A DNA stretch of 64,000 nt, from contig JAQGBZ010000013.1 of the NCBI GenBank assembly GCA_034687125.1, positions 310,001-374,000 on the forward strand. The letters are read 5' to 3'. The stretch comes from Neelides folsomi. Taxonomy: Eukaryota > Arthropoda > Collembola > Neelipleona > Neelidae. This document shows, one piece after another, positions 50,401 to 61,447 of this stretch; position 1 is the first letter of the stretch, and every line of letters starts with the position of its first letter. The position numbers and the translations under genes are program-made. Under the pieces are notes generated by a model, which saw only the letters and a list, made by a program, of their open reading frames with translations, searched no databases and had not been told where the DNA came from.

Positions 50401-50469
50401 TTAACAGATTCATCCTCTTAAAACTTTACAGCTTCATATTAAATTAATTGGCAATAACTCTATAGTATA
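44420..50469. other. Intergenic DNA; GC- and CpG-richer block at about 45.85-46.6 kb
   Basis: No gene could be supported. The block around 45.85-46.6 kb (for example ccgccctcgtttccgccgac) is the most GC- and CpG-rich part of the window and could be regulatory. 48.35-48.8 kb is AT-rich with many TTAATTAA/TAATTA words. The 152-codon frame at 49526-49984 starts at a non-ATG codon and has no splice support. Confidence 0.4.
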
Positions 50470-50571
50470 CAGACCGTTTTTAAAGTACGGACAAATAGGG
50501 AATAAAAAATAGTATCTATGAAAATTAAATGCAATTATATTTCTATTTGTCCTTACTTTATAAACCCTATG
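50470..50571. mobile_element. 102 bp TA-flanked MITE abutting the mariner relic
   Basis: Arms at 50470-50498 (CAGACCGTTTTTAAAGTACG...) and 50543-50571 are inverted copies, about 24 of 29 matching. TA is present at 50468-50469 and 50572-50573. The middle is AT-rich and non-coding. The right TA is immediately followed by the left TA of the mariner element, giving an uninterrupted TATA junction. Confidence 0.65.
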
Positions 50572-50575
50572 TATA

Positions 50576-51153
50576 CAGGGAGGGCCATAAGTATCTTTCT
50601 TTTTTTGATCGGCTCGTATCTCTTTTAATCTTTAACCAATTTTTCTAAGATTTCGCAATGGTAATGCTTATATATTATATAATATATTCAGTAACATTAT
50701 TTGGTCACTTGAACTCCATCAGCTTCGAGGCAGCGTTGCAAACGCAAACAAACAACAACTTCACATGCACGTTTGCACATAGCAACCTGAACTTCTGCAA
50801 ACCCTTCGACTGATTCAGCCTGATTTCAGCAAGTGTTGATGGATTCTTGGCGTAAACCTTGCTTTTGACAAAACCCCATAAAAAGAAGTCCAAGGGAGTG
50901 AGATCTGGAGAGCGTCGAGGCCATTGAAAAGCGCCTCGTCGAGCCTCGTCCTATCCATTGCGTTCCAAAGTTCGCGCTTTCTCAAAGAAAAGTAGCTGTC
51001 GTTTATTTACGCTTTGACCATATCAGTTTTTAGTTTGCTTCATAGTAGATGGATACATTTAACATAAATCGCCGATGTTTAAAGATTTTTATCTTTAATC
51101 ACATTAAAATGGTTGCCGATTAAAAAAAAGAAAGATACTTATGGCCCTCCCTG
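50576..51153 (-). mobile_element. Internally deleted mariner element (578 bp)
   Basis: Terminal inverted repeats of about 31 bases begin CAGGGAGGGCCATAAGTATC at 50576 and end with the exact inverse at 51153. TA duplications flank both ends (50574-50575, 51154-51155). A minus-strand transposase remnant lies inside. Intact mariners are about 1.3 kb, so more than half of the coding region is gone. The arms are nearly identical, which suggests a fairly recent insertion. Confidence 0.88.
50705..50957 (-). pseudogene. mariner transposase C-terminal remnant
   Basis: The minus strand reads WIGRGSTRR, then, after a one-base frame change, QWPRRSPDLTPLDFFLWGFV and KSKVYAKNPSTLAEIR. This is the SPDLTPLDFFLWG-type block that carries the last catalytic Asp of mariner transposases, followed by the usual Val-Tyr and Leu-x-x-x-Ile region. 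The reading ends at a stop at 50707-50705. Most of the N-terminal and first catalytic region is deleted, and the frame change makes even this part non-functional. Confidence 0.85.
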
Positions 51154-51155
51154 TA

Positions 51156-52236
51156 CAAGTTAGTTGTAAAATCGAGAACATTTGATTCATTTTATACGTC
51201 TATAAAGGTAATGCAATGGAATAGGGCAGAAGGTTAACGTTTTCATGTACACATTTTAGGTTTCGTTTTCAATAGCTCCTCCGCCACCTGTTGTAGTTCC
51301 TATACATCACTGTTTCTTTATATAAACTTTAAATATTCAGTAACGTTTTTAAGTTACAAAAATCTTTAGCTATACAAATAACATTATTTTACATTACATA
51401 ATGAAATGTTAAATTGATGACCTAACAAATTATATCTTAGATAAGTTAAAAGGTACATTTTAAGATCTTTGACTTGAGTTATCTTTAAATTCTTCCCAGC
51501 GATCCTCTGACATTTCTCCACCATGTAAATCTCAGTTGATGAGGAACCTTCAAAAATACTAAAGTTTAGTACTTGTTATTTTCTTTGATTAAGTCGAAAT
51601 CCCTTAAGACTTGATTTCTTAATAGCATTACTTCATTCTTGAAGGAAGGGATAAAAGGAGAATAAATGTTGGTAAAGGAGTTCAAAGATCCACATTCTTC
51701 TCAATGTAAGGAACTTGAGAGATGTGTAAGATGGATAAAGGAAGGGATTCATTTGAGCCTAAGAAAACAATGAGTTCCTCTTGAATTAAGCTCGAGTCTC
51801 TAAGATGAAGAAAGGTTTGTCTTTCAAAGGATAGATTTGAGATATCTCCACCACTAATTTAATTCTCTTCTTGTGTGTCAATCGGTTGAGCATGAAGAGT
51901 AACATGAAGTGGATCTTCTTTCCCCTTCACTCGAAGCTCATGTCGAAGGAGCTCATACCTTTACGATCTGATAATTAAAAGATGGGGGTGTGTAAAAAAA
52001 GGCTTATCCGTTTTCCCATCTCCTATTGTCTCATTCACTAAATGTATGTATGTTAAAATGTGTAGGGTCGAGTCGTTCATAATGTTTAAAGTTTACTTTG
52101 ACATTTAAAACTACTTAGCAGCCGCTTAGCAAATTATGATGAAGAATCCTTTACAATTTCAAACCAAGAATTCATTTTTCAACCAGTTTCAAAAGATACA
52201 TAAATGCATATGGTGCATTGTGTGAATTTCTTTCAG
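51156..52236. other. AT-rich DNA without supported genes
   Basis: No gene, repeat arm or RNA gene was seen between the mariner relic and the weak acceptor at 52236. Confidence 0.4.
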
Positions 52237-52431
52237 GTTGAAGAACCAATTTTTTCTTTTAAATTATACGAGGTCATGTTCCTTGGAATAATATTAGTCT
52301 TTTGGAGTGGCTTGGATAATAAAATCTGGGAATATTTTGTTTTGTCGTTGGATTCTTTTGGGATTTTTGAATGTGGTCGAGTGAAGAAATGGATTCAATT
52401 TTATCATTTTAAGTTGAGGGTTATTATGTGA
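52237..52431 (+). CDS. Weak candidate terminal exon with a hydrophobic segment
   Basis: A good acceptor (GTGAATTTCTTTCAG, ending 52236) is followed by 64 open codons to TGA at 52429-52431. They include a hydrophobic stretch (YEVMFLGIILVFWSG). Codon ends are AT-rich, as in the background, which argues against real coding. An overlapping +1 frame (ATG at 52461) continues to 52706 with a more hydrophilic product (YEGQTDPYWDWEVTDILGSF). No family is recognised for either. Confidence 0.15.
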   Translation, partial: VEEPIFSFKLYEVMFLGIILVFWSGLDNKIWEYFVLSLDSFGIFECGRVKKWIQFYHFKLRVIM

Positions 52432-52706
52432 CCCAAGTCATTCGGCCCTTTGTACCACACATGGCTGCGTCTCCGTTTTCTTCCTTCGCTTTTCTCAGAC
52501 ATTCGATGGACTCATTAGCAAGTGTTTACGAGGGCCCAGGTGTGCCTCTTGGACCGAAATTAAGGTTTGAAGGAGTAGTAAAAGAGTATGAGGGTCAGAC
52601 AGACCCCTATTGGGATTGGGAAGTGACAGACATCCTCGGATCCTTTAAGGACCTTCTCCATTCTCACTTTCCATCTTCAGTTTCTTTACATCCTCGAATG
52701 GTTTAA

Positions 52707-55700
52707 TATATTATGTTGTGTATGCATTGTAAATTCACCCATATGCACACACAGGTTAAATTTCTTTTAAGATTTGAAAGTATAAAGCGCAGGACGGATT
52801 AGTCATAGATAGAAGGGTCGTCTCATAATGTATGGTACATTCTGAACAGAACTCACAGACAATGAAGAGATAAGGAATAAGTAAATGGTAAAAAGAATCC
52901 CACCTCCATCGAAGCCAAATGCTCCCTTGCTCAATAATAAATATGCGGGGAGGAGGGTTGAAGGGATGAAGGGCTCGTTCCCTACACGCACTAATAGACC
53001 CTCTAGGAGTCATACTAATAAAATAATGTTGACTCGAAGGAAGTCATAGCACACATCGTTTCATTATCATTAGTATTATGGTTATGGCTATTGCCTAATA
53101 ATCCGTATTCCCATTATGCTGGCAGCTTTCAGAGCAAGTTGTAAAGAAAACTGTGTTTGTCTATTCACATAGGTATAACCTTTGCGACATTTGAAGAGCA
53201 GATGGTCAAGAACTCCCAGGTTTTAATAATTGCGATAAAAAGATTGGAATTGTAATTCTTTTCTGGTTATTGTTTTAAATTTTCGAGATTTCCGCAAGTG
53301 GAAAGAAAGAGGTTGGGAAGCTGGGAGGCAATGAATCTTTTCATGTGTGGTTCGTGAAATAAAGCTTGGCTCCTGATCTGGCGATGGGTTGGAATGGATT
53401 TTGGAGCTTTAGGGAGATTGGGCCAAAGGACGAAATAAGGAAGATACATGCCTGCATTTGGAACCCGTCGGCCCATTAATAATTTTTGGGGACGAAGCGT
53501 CGTGTCAGTTTTATTATGAAAACTTGAATCTCCAGATGAGTTCTCCTCTCATGAGACGCCGAGGCCGAGGGAGGCTGAGGAAGAAATGCGGAGAGAATGA
53601 GATGAATTAGGAGAACCGGGCTAACCGCCGCTATTTATCCCACACCTTACATTTTTTCACACTCCATTATGACATTGTAGGATATTATTTCACGTAAATT
53701 GACTGTTATTGCATTCCCTCATTTCCCTCTGATGCGATCTCCGATCCTGTATAAATATGATAATGATGTCTTCGCCATCCCATTATTACACCCATAACCC
53801 GTCTCTGCACACTGTCTCTTCTCAGGATGAGGTTGAGCTAATGTAAGCATTAATAAAAGGCCCTTGCTTCCTTATTGTCACCTCCAAGATAAAGAGGTAT
53901 CTGAATAAAACATGAGTAAAGAGAACCAGGATATATAGAGATCAATTATACGGAGAAAGATGGGGAAGAGTATGTTAATAATGGAGTTGCCTATTCGGAA
54001 ATGATGATGAGAATATAAATTCATAGGATAAAGGCCCCACCTTATTACATTGTCGTCTTCTCAAAAAAAGTCTTTGAGGGAAATGGAATATTTTTATTGA
54101 TCTTCTATATAATATAAGAACCACCTTTCTCGGCTAATATCATTTTATCGCGGCGGAGAAAGTCAATCTTTTCTCAATGGATTCTGTTCGGCCGACGTGC
54201 AATTAGAAAATCCCATTTTCTATTAGAACCGAAGGCCCTACCCAATTTCATTCTCTTCCCTCCCTCCAATATCCCTCGATCCCTATAATAAGTATTTATA
54301 TTCGCGGACATGAAAGGATCCGGGGCTTTTCCGTCGAGACGCATAATGTCTGTTTGCATAGGTAGGGCCTTTCTTGCATATCAAACCCTGCCAAGATCTG
54401 CATGGCGAGGGAGGGGGAGAAAGTGGAGCCGATTCCTGATGAGATCAAAGATGAGCTCTGATGATGTGTGAGGGGTAAAATATTGACCGGGGCTAACTGC
54501 GGACCCGGAGCTGGAATGCATCTAATAAAATTTTCTTTGAAGCCCTCACCTCCTCATCGGAGAGAGGAAGCTGTTTGGGGCTGGAGAAGGACAGAACAAG
54601 TATTTGTATAGCAAGAACCTATCTATACTGGTTGATCAGAGTGAAAGACGGTACTTGCTTTCGAATGCTTCCACCTCCGCAAGTAACGAGATTGAGCCGC
54701 TCAGGATTTTGCATACTGATTCTAAAGGGGTTCGGAAACTGCTCCAGCTGCTCTCGATATTTTCATCCCTATCGGAATGGGTAACTACAACCAAGGCGTA
54801 TCGATCCACCGGAAGAGAAAGACATTTTCCATGCAGATACGTCCGCTTGTAGCTTGGTCCAGGGGACGGAACGTAAGGTTCCATGTAATATGTTTATACA
54901 CACCCTATTTTACTTTTAGTTCCTATTGACTCGAGTCAAAATAGAGGAGATCGGAAGACGCGGGCTGAGGCGGATGAGGTCCAATCAATTCTTCCCTCCC
55001 CAGGTTCACTGTCCTCGGGAGACAGACGAGAATTTCTCAATTCTCAGCCCGAGATGAGGGATGGGGAAGAGCGGAGGAGGAAGCGGGTAGTTGTACATAC
55101 AAATGCAAAAGTTTATTTATGGCTTGCATCAGCTTGGCCCATTGAAGCTGTCTAGAGAGGGACGGACACATTTTGGATTCATCAGAGATTCATACATCTC
55201 CACGCTGGCCATCGTTAGGGCTCTCCCCTTCCTCATTTCCCGGATTCCGTCGCCATCGCCGATGACCGAAAACTTTATAAGCCTTCTCTCAACCCTTCTT
55301 TCGTCCCCTTCTTTACCTCGCTCCTAATGGAAGCCTTCAATGTTATTCGACGTATTTATTTATGGATATTAGTCTAATGCTCTCCAAATCGCGTTTTTTC
55401 TTTCCAACTCCTCCGAATTCCACCCTGGACGGATGTGAGTGGCTCGGAAATCTTCGTTTGCTCCGCTCAAGGGTTTATTCATTTTGTGAAGGAAGAAGCC
55501 TGAGAGCATCTTCTAACGACTTTACAAGGATGAATTTGTTAGCAAAATGCGGTTCCCTCCATGTTCTGCACAATCCGTCCTTTCCTCAACCAGCATCTGT
55601 AATAATAAAAAAGGGGGTCCATTTGCTTATCCAGTGAGAAAAGATGGAGAATGGGTGTTTTCTTGATCCTCACGTTATGCAAGGTTGAGGCTCTCTGTAT

Positions 55701-55820
55701 GAAATAAATTCTGTTCTGCGTATGTATAGTTATACGGCTCCTGTCATGCATAAGCGTATATGCTCATTCGCTACTAGTTGAGTAAAAAGGGTCTTCTCCC
55801 CCGTTTTTTTTATTTTCCAG
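52707..55820. other. Intergenic DNA without supported genes
   Basis: Mixed composition with short frames on both strands and no start, splice or domain support. Confidence 0.4.
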
Positions 55821-55921
55821 CTCGCTCAGTTAGTCAAGTTGTGATTGTCGGGAGAGGTAAAAAGTGGGAAGAAGGAGAGGAAGGAGGAACGGGGGAAGTT
55901 GAATTTAACAAAATTTCCTAA
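55821..55921 (+). CDS. Weak candidate terminal exon after a very strong acceptor
   Basis: GTTTTTTTTATTTTCCAG, ending at 55820, is among the best acceptors in the window. One frame (two leading bases, then RSVSQVVIVGRGKKWEEGEE) is open for 32 codons to TAA at 55919-55921. A donor-like GAGAG then GTAAAA lies at about 55857, so a 36-base micro-exon is also possible. The length alone is within chance. Confidence 0.15.
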
Positions 55922-58135
55922 TCTCTTTCCATTCATTGAGCAAGGGATTCGTTCGTTGATCAAAAGGGTTTCGCCGCTATGCTCCGCCTCCTCATTCCTT
56001 TATTTAAATAAATTCAATTTACGATTGAATCATTTGCTATTCAATTTTTGTCAACTCAATTTCCTCATTCACCTTGCATCTCTCTTATTTACATAATATT
56101 TGATCATGTTGAACAATTTTGTCATGTGACATTGAAAACGTTTAAATTAAAATGCCATTTGATTATTGTTAATAAATCGTATTCTTTGTCATTTGGAATT
56201 AAAGAATTAGGATGGTCTTTTTTTAAGAATGTTAGTATTATTAAATATAATTTTTATGATGGCTTTATTATACTGTGTAGGATATGTTTCTCTATCATTA
56301 GGCTTATATGTATTCAAAAAATATTTAAGCTTGGAATGAGAAAAAGAACTTTTGAAAGGTTCGTTGTAAAAATGTACGTGTGGAACAATTAAGAAAGGTT
56401 TAATGGCCAGGTGGGAGTAGAACGGTCAATTAGATTCAATTTTTAAAGAATGTCGAACTTATGAAGGAGAAAAGAAATTTTCACGGTGGAAGTAAGTAGA
56501 AGCCTGAAGAACCCTTTGTTTCATAATTCTTTTCGGAAGCTCTTTGAGAAGATCAGAGTGAGTCCTTTTATTGAATTTGACACGTCTTTTGTTCTTATTC
56601 TGAAAAATGGTTCCCTCGACGAGGTTTCTCCACCCTCATCGCCTCCTTTGCTCCTGGGCCCTTACAACTCTTCCCACACATTCAGATATGTAACTACATA
56701 TGCTGGTCTGAGTCTCGTTGAGAAAAATACATTTGATTATATCACAGAACAGAGGCAGACTCAAATGATTATTTAGGATGAAAAAAACCTGAGCTTATTC
56801 CAAGTTTATTCAGGAAAGAATGAAGCAGGTAATGCGATCGGGAAGTTTTAAATCAGATAATATGAGCCCAATGGTCCTGGTAGTGAAGGTAGAAGCGAAG
56901 GATCGGGATCTTTCGGTTCCTAGGCAGAGACAATGAAAGCAATCCGACATTGGTATTTCCCTATTGATTCTCTCTTTCTGTGGAGAATTAGAAGGTCGCT
57001 TTTAGTTTAAACTCTCTGATGGGCGAGGAAGGAAAAGACGACAAAGACTTCCAATGAATCTTTTTCTATAAACCAAAGGCTCGGTGTCTTTATTGTTTTC
57101 CTCCTTCTTATTCCGTTGTCCGCAAGCCCAAGTTTGGCCATATACTCATTTTGACCAAAGTTTCTGACCGTTCGGGCATATCGGAGGTCGTGAAGAGACA
57201 AAAGCGGCTTTGGAAAAATAAAACATTGGTCCGACAGAGCCCGAGCTATATGTGTGTATCATACCAAATTTACGTTTTTTTCTCTGTCGCGGTCCACTTC
57301 ATTGACCACGAGGCCTGGCAGAATGGGATGAATGAGCCATATAAGTCAATCTCACGAAAGTTTTAACTCTCATTCAACCAATAGCTTCCACGGTTCTTTT
57401 ACGTCTTTCCTCGACCATGTTATTTGACCAGTCGCCGATCATTTGCTTTTAAATTTTTCACTAAATAAGTAGTTGAGTTTAATGGACATTGGGCATTTAA
57501 AAGAAATTTGCTCTGGTTTCTTTCTTTGTTCTTCCGCTTTCTAAAAGAAATGTTTAATGGAGGAAATTCTTTGGTTCATTTGGATAAAATTGCTCCTTTT
57601 TACACAGATTTTATAGTGCACAAATATGTAGTTGAATATGAAAAATGGTGTATACTATATATTGCTCTGTATGTATTTTTCCCAGGATATCTATGCATTA
57701 TAGTGAGAGTGAAATCTTTGTGTAAAGAAATCAAGTTTGTTTATTGATGGATAAAATGGGGCTGAATTTAGAATTTAGATTCGTGGAAGTTTTCCTTGTT
57801 AAGACTTTTCTCTTTTGAAGAAGAAAAATGTTGTGCCAAGTGGAGGCTTCCGTGGGAGGAGAGTTAAATGGCATGGTGTGAAGGCTACGTAAATAATTCG
57901 GATCATCCTTCCAATTTCTCTCTTCTTCCTTTGGGGTTAGAAGGGGCATGTGACGGGGAGTTTGATTAGAGGTGCCGGGGAGGGGATTAGAGCGAATTGG
58001 GCCCAAATTCCAATTCCTTCTTTCTTAATCTTAAGTAAAGAGGAGCAAGGAGGCATAACTTCCTTCCAATTCTCCTTTCATTCCAAATGATGAAAAAGAG
58101 GACGGTGGAGGGAAGAAGGGGTATTGTGTACTAGA
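55922..58135. other. Intergenic DNA without supported genes
   Basis: AT-rich at 56.0-56.4 and 57.4-57.8 kb. The 114-codon frame at 56048-56392 has AT-biased codons and no start context. Confidence 0.4.
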
Positions 58136-58387
58136 TTATAGGCCATCGTTTGAAAATGGGCTGAAAAGGCTTTTCCATATAGTTGGTCCGAAGCTGGGAC
58201 GAAGAGCCTTCACGGTATTTGTATGTAGCCGAGACATAAAACCACTGTTCCATAAAAACGCATTATCTTCAAAGCATTCCTTTGACTTTGGCCCATTGTC
58301 ATAGATTCCATGGGCCCATATCCTCCCATCAATATCTCTCAGGGCCCGTCCTTTAATTCTCGCTAGAGATTCGATTTCCTCAGACAT
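58136..58387 (-). CDS. Weak candidate ORF (83 aa)
   Basis: On the minus strand ATG (58387-58385), in the context GACAAAATGT, opens 83 codons to TAA. The product is hydrophilic, starting MSEEIESLARIKGRALRDID, with no low-complexity bias. There is no nearby poly(A) signal or splice pair that I can see, and no family match. Chance is quite possible. Confidence 0.15.
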   Translation of the reverse strand: MSEEIESLARIKGRALRDIDGRIWAHGIYDNGPKSKECFEDNAFLWNSGFMSRLHTNTVKALRPSFGPTIWKSLFSPFSNDGL

Positions 58388-59839
58388 TTTGTCACCAGTG
58401 GTTTTCCTCCTCCTCCTCCTTCTATCTAATTGTTGGGCGAGACGATGAGTCTGGCCCTCCTCGGCTTACACGACATCCCAGGTGATGGGGGAATGGAAGG
58501 GCCACATAACCATTGTTCTTCAAATCCCATAAACTTCCCCGTGAATGCCTCCCTCTTCCTCAAGACCAACACTTCGCCATATTACACTAAAAAGTCACCT
58601 TTCTCTCCCATTTTCCTCGGAAATCTGAGAGCTTTATCCGCGTAGGACATTACGTCGTCCCCTTCTCCTTTGTCCCGTTACTATTATATGATCCTCGTTC
58701 GGAGAGGCAGTCTCATTCATTGAGTATTATTTTAAACCTCGGTCTCACGGTCGACTCTCCGACCTTTCCTATCCCCCTAGAATGAGAGAAATCACAAGTT
58801 TTTGTACATTTCCTAATTCATGCCATTCACCCATTACAAACTTATGACCTTTGAGATCATTTATATTATTTTTCAAACTTGTAATAAATGACGCTCCAGG
58901 GACACGTTCTTTAATGATTCAACTTTTGGAAGCGACGCCATTCATTCTGGAGAGAATCAATAGGGAAACTTATTGGGAGAAGACTTATGATCAGAATTTT
59001 GACGATTTTAAAGAACAAATAAAAAGGAGTTTATATAAGAGAAGAAAGATGGATTGAAGGAACTCATATGACTTTTTGATTTTAAATTGGAGTGGAGTGG
59101 AGCGACGAGAAAGGGCGGAGGTTAAAATGAATATTTTTCTCTGGATTCAATTGAATTTGGAAGTGGAAGTTTAAGGGTAAGAGGGCGAGCTCATAAAAGA
59201 GAGATCAAATGTGTAGGGGTAGAGTGAGAGGAGGCGGGCGGAGGCCCGGAATCGGAATGAGGAAGGCGAGGTCCTATTAGGGAATCCGAAGGGGCAGATC
59301 CAGCCACATTCAACATTCTCTCCATTTCCATTCCACCCATATTGGCATAAAGAAGAGAGAGCTGGGCTCCACATCTTCACGCATCAATTGACACCTTTCC
59401 CATTTTCGCCAAATCTTATTAAATTGCTCTGTCAGAATATCTGAAATAGCCATTTGAGGGAGAGCGAGCAAAAGTCCGCGGCGTCCAACCAACCCTTCTT
59501 CCTCTATCCACCTCACTTCCCTCTTTCCCCTAATGGGATCCTCTTAACTACCCTTTGAGTCTCCGATCTTCCGAACACAGCTTTTACCAACAATTACTCA
59601 TTTGACAAAACCTGAATTTTTTATATTTATAATAGAACTTCGAAATCGGTTTCAGCCCTCCTTGACTTTATGTTAGTCATTAAAATGTCGCTATTAAAAA
59701 ATGTTTGTCGTTTTAATGAAAATAACAAGCAGTTGGTCATACAAAGTCCGATTATGAGTAAATGAATCCATTTTAGTATTTTTAATTGGAATATTAGATA
59801 AATACTCATGTAATATGTACAAATCAACTTATTCATTAC

Positions 59840-59843
<4 letters not shown>

Positions 59844-59912
<69 letters not shown>
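59844..59912. repeat. (CA)n microsatellite, about 34 units
   Basis: An uninterrupted CA dinucleotide run of 69 bases is seen directly. It is the only long perfect microsatellite in the window and probably length-polymorphic. Confidence 0.97.
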
Positions 59913-59914
<2 letters not shown>

Positions 59915-60672
59915 ATTTGCAGTTTATTCACATCTTATCCACTGCATTGGTTTATTAATTACTAATTTGGTTGTTGATTTATACTGAATTTATAATCATG
60001 TAACAATATAAATAATCACATTAGTACATATGTAGGTGTATTAATTATTTACTATATGAAGTTACGATTGGATTCATCCAAAAATTGATATTAAGCGAAA
60101 GCAATGAAGACACTTTGGACGTTCAATTTAAGAAGCAAGGAAGAGGGTGAGTTTTCAATACATCCCCTGCCACCTTCATTTCTCCTTCGCAAGTCCTTTT
60201 GTTGAAGATGGAGAGAGAAAGAAGCTTTTGATGGAGACAAAGACGATTGAACCGTGTCTTTTCCTCCTGCTGTTTCCTCCTCCCTTCACTCATTCTTTTC
60301 ATTATGATCTCAGATCCTCTGTGTGTTTAGCACTGGCAAGACCTGATGAGTTCAAACGAAGAGAGTTGAATCGAAAAGATGACAGTGAAATTATAAAAAT
60401 GAATTAAAATTCAAATGAGGGCCGTGGTTCGGTTTCGCCTGTATTTCGTAATGAGTCTGCATGTTTCGTTAGACAATGTCATGGCCATGATGACCCGAGT
60501 CCTAAAGCGAGGGTCTGATGGTGCCCGTCTCTAATTTATAATTTATCTCAAGTAACGTTCAGACGATCTTTGTCTTTTTTATGACTCTACTTGATCTCTC
60601 GATGAGGAGACAAAGACCTTTCATTTTCTTTGTCTTAGCTTCTTCTCCCCGACCTCCGATTGAGAGATATAA

Positions 60673-61089
60673 ATGAAAAAGCGAAGTGAGTCGGTGGACT
60701 CAAATGACTCTTTTTCATCACCGCGTCTTAATTATCATTTTCCTGCCTCGTCGCCCAACTCCTCCGCCTCATTGTTCTTAGATGACGATGCGGATTTTAG
60801 AGTGACTCTGAACCTCCTAAGATATTTTCATCTTCATTTCATCAGCTCTTTCGATTACATTGACGCTAATGTTCTATTAAATTTGAAGAAATTTTTTGTT
60901 AATTGGAGCTACCGACATTTTTGCCCTTCTTCACAATTACGATCAATTCTGCACTTAAGCTTATCAATAAAATATTCTACAAATGTAATGCATTGGAATT
61001 GGAAAGTTATAAGTTTGACTTTTTATTTTATCCAAAGTATTAAAATATATTGGAAATATTGCCCAGAACTTTTGAATACTTTTAGCTGA
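60673..61089 (+). CDS. Weak candidate ORF (138 aa), Ser-rich start
   Basis: ATG at 60673 has A at -3 (ATAAATGA) and opens 138 codons. The first 45 residues are hydrophilic and Ser/Asp-rich (MKKRSESVDSNDSFSSPRLN), then the frame becomes AT-biased and hydrophobic. This suggests that, if real, a true exon would end near 60.8 kb, but no good donor is visible there. About 90 bases after its stop, another Ser/Pro-rich plus frame (61160-61447) follows a possible CAG acceptor at 61178. The two could be exons of one gene, but CT-rich DNA in this genome makes Ser-rich frames by chance. Confidence 0.15.
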   Translation: MKKRSESVDSNDSFSSPRLNYHFPASSPNSSASLFLDDDADFRVTLNLLRYFHLHFISSFDYIDANVLLNLKKFFVNWSYRHFCPSSQLRSILHLSLSIKYSTNVMHWNWKVISLTFYFIQSIKIYWKYCPELLNTFS

Positions 61090-61447
61090 AAGGTTGTTGG
61101 TGTTATACATCCATTTTGTATATAAAATATAGTTTGTAGATTCGGATTAGTGACAGTAATTTGTCTCCCGGTATCCAGAGTCTTTGAACATCGATCTGAC
61201 TCTTTCTCTGGTGAGGCCAACTCAGCAAAAGGAAGAGGCGGCGGCTATAAAACGGATCTCGGGAGGATCTTATCTAATCTCACTTCCTCGGAATCCTCGC
61301 TCTTCTATTCTGTCCCCATTAAGTCGGCCCAATAAATTGTCAATGTCCACGAGCTCATCGATCCCTTCTTTACTTTCTACTTATAATGGCCCAGTGGCTC
61401 TCTGCCGACCTCAATCAATGTCAATAATCGTCCCCTCGAATAATTAA

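Noticed and set aside
58849-58870. TGAGATCATTT, like bantam
   Set aside because: Seed-only match in AT-rich sequence, no hairpin.
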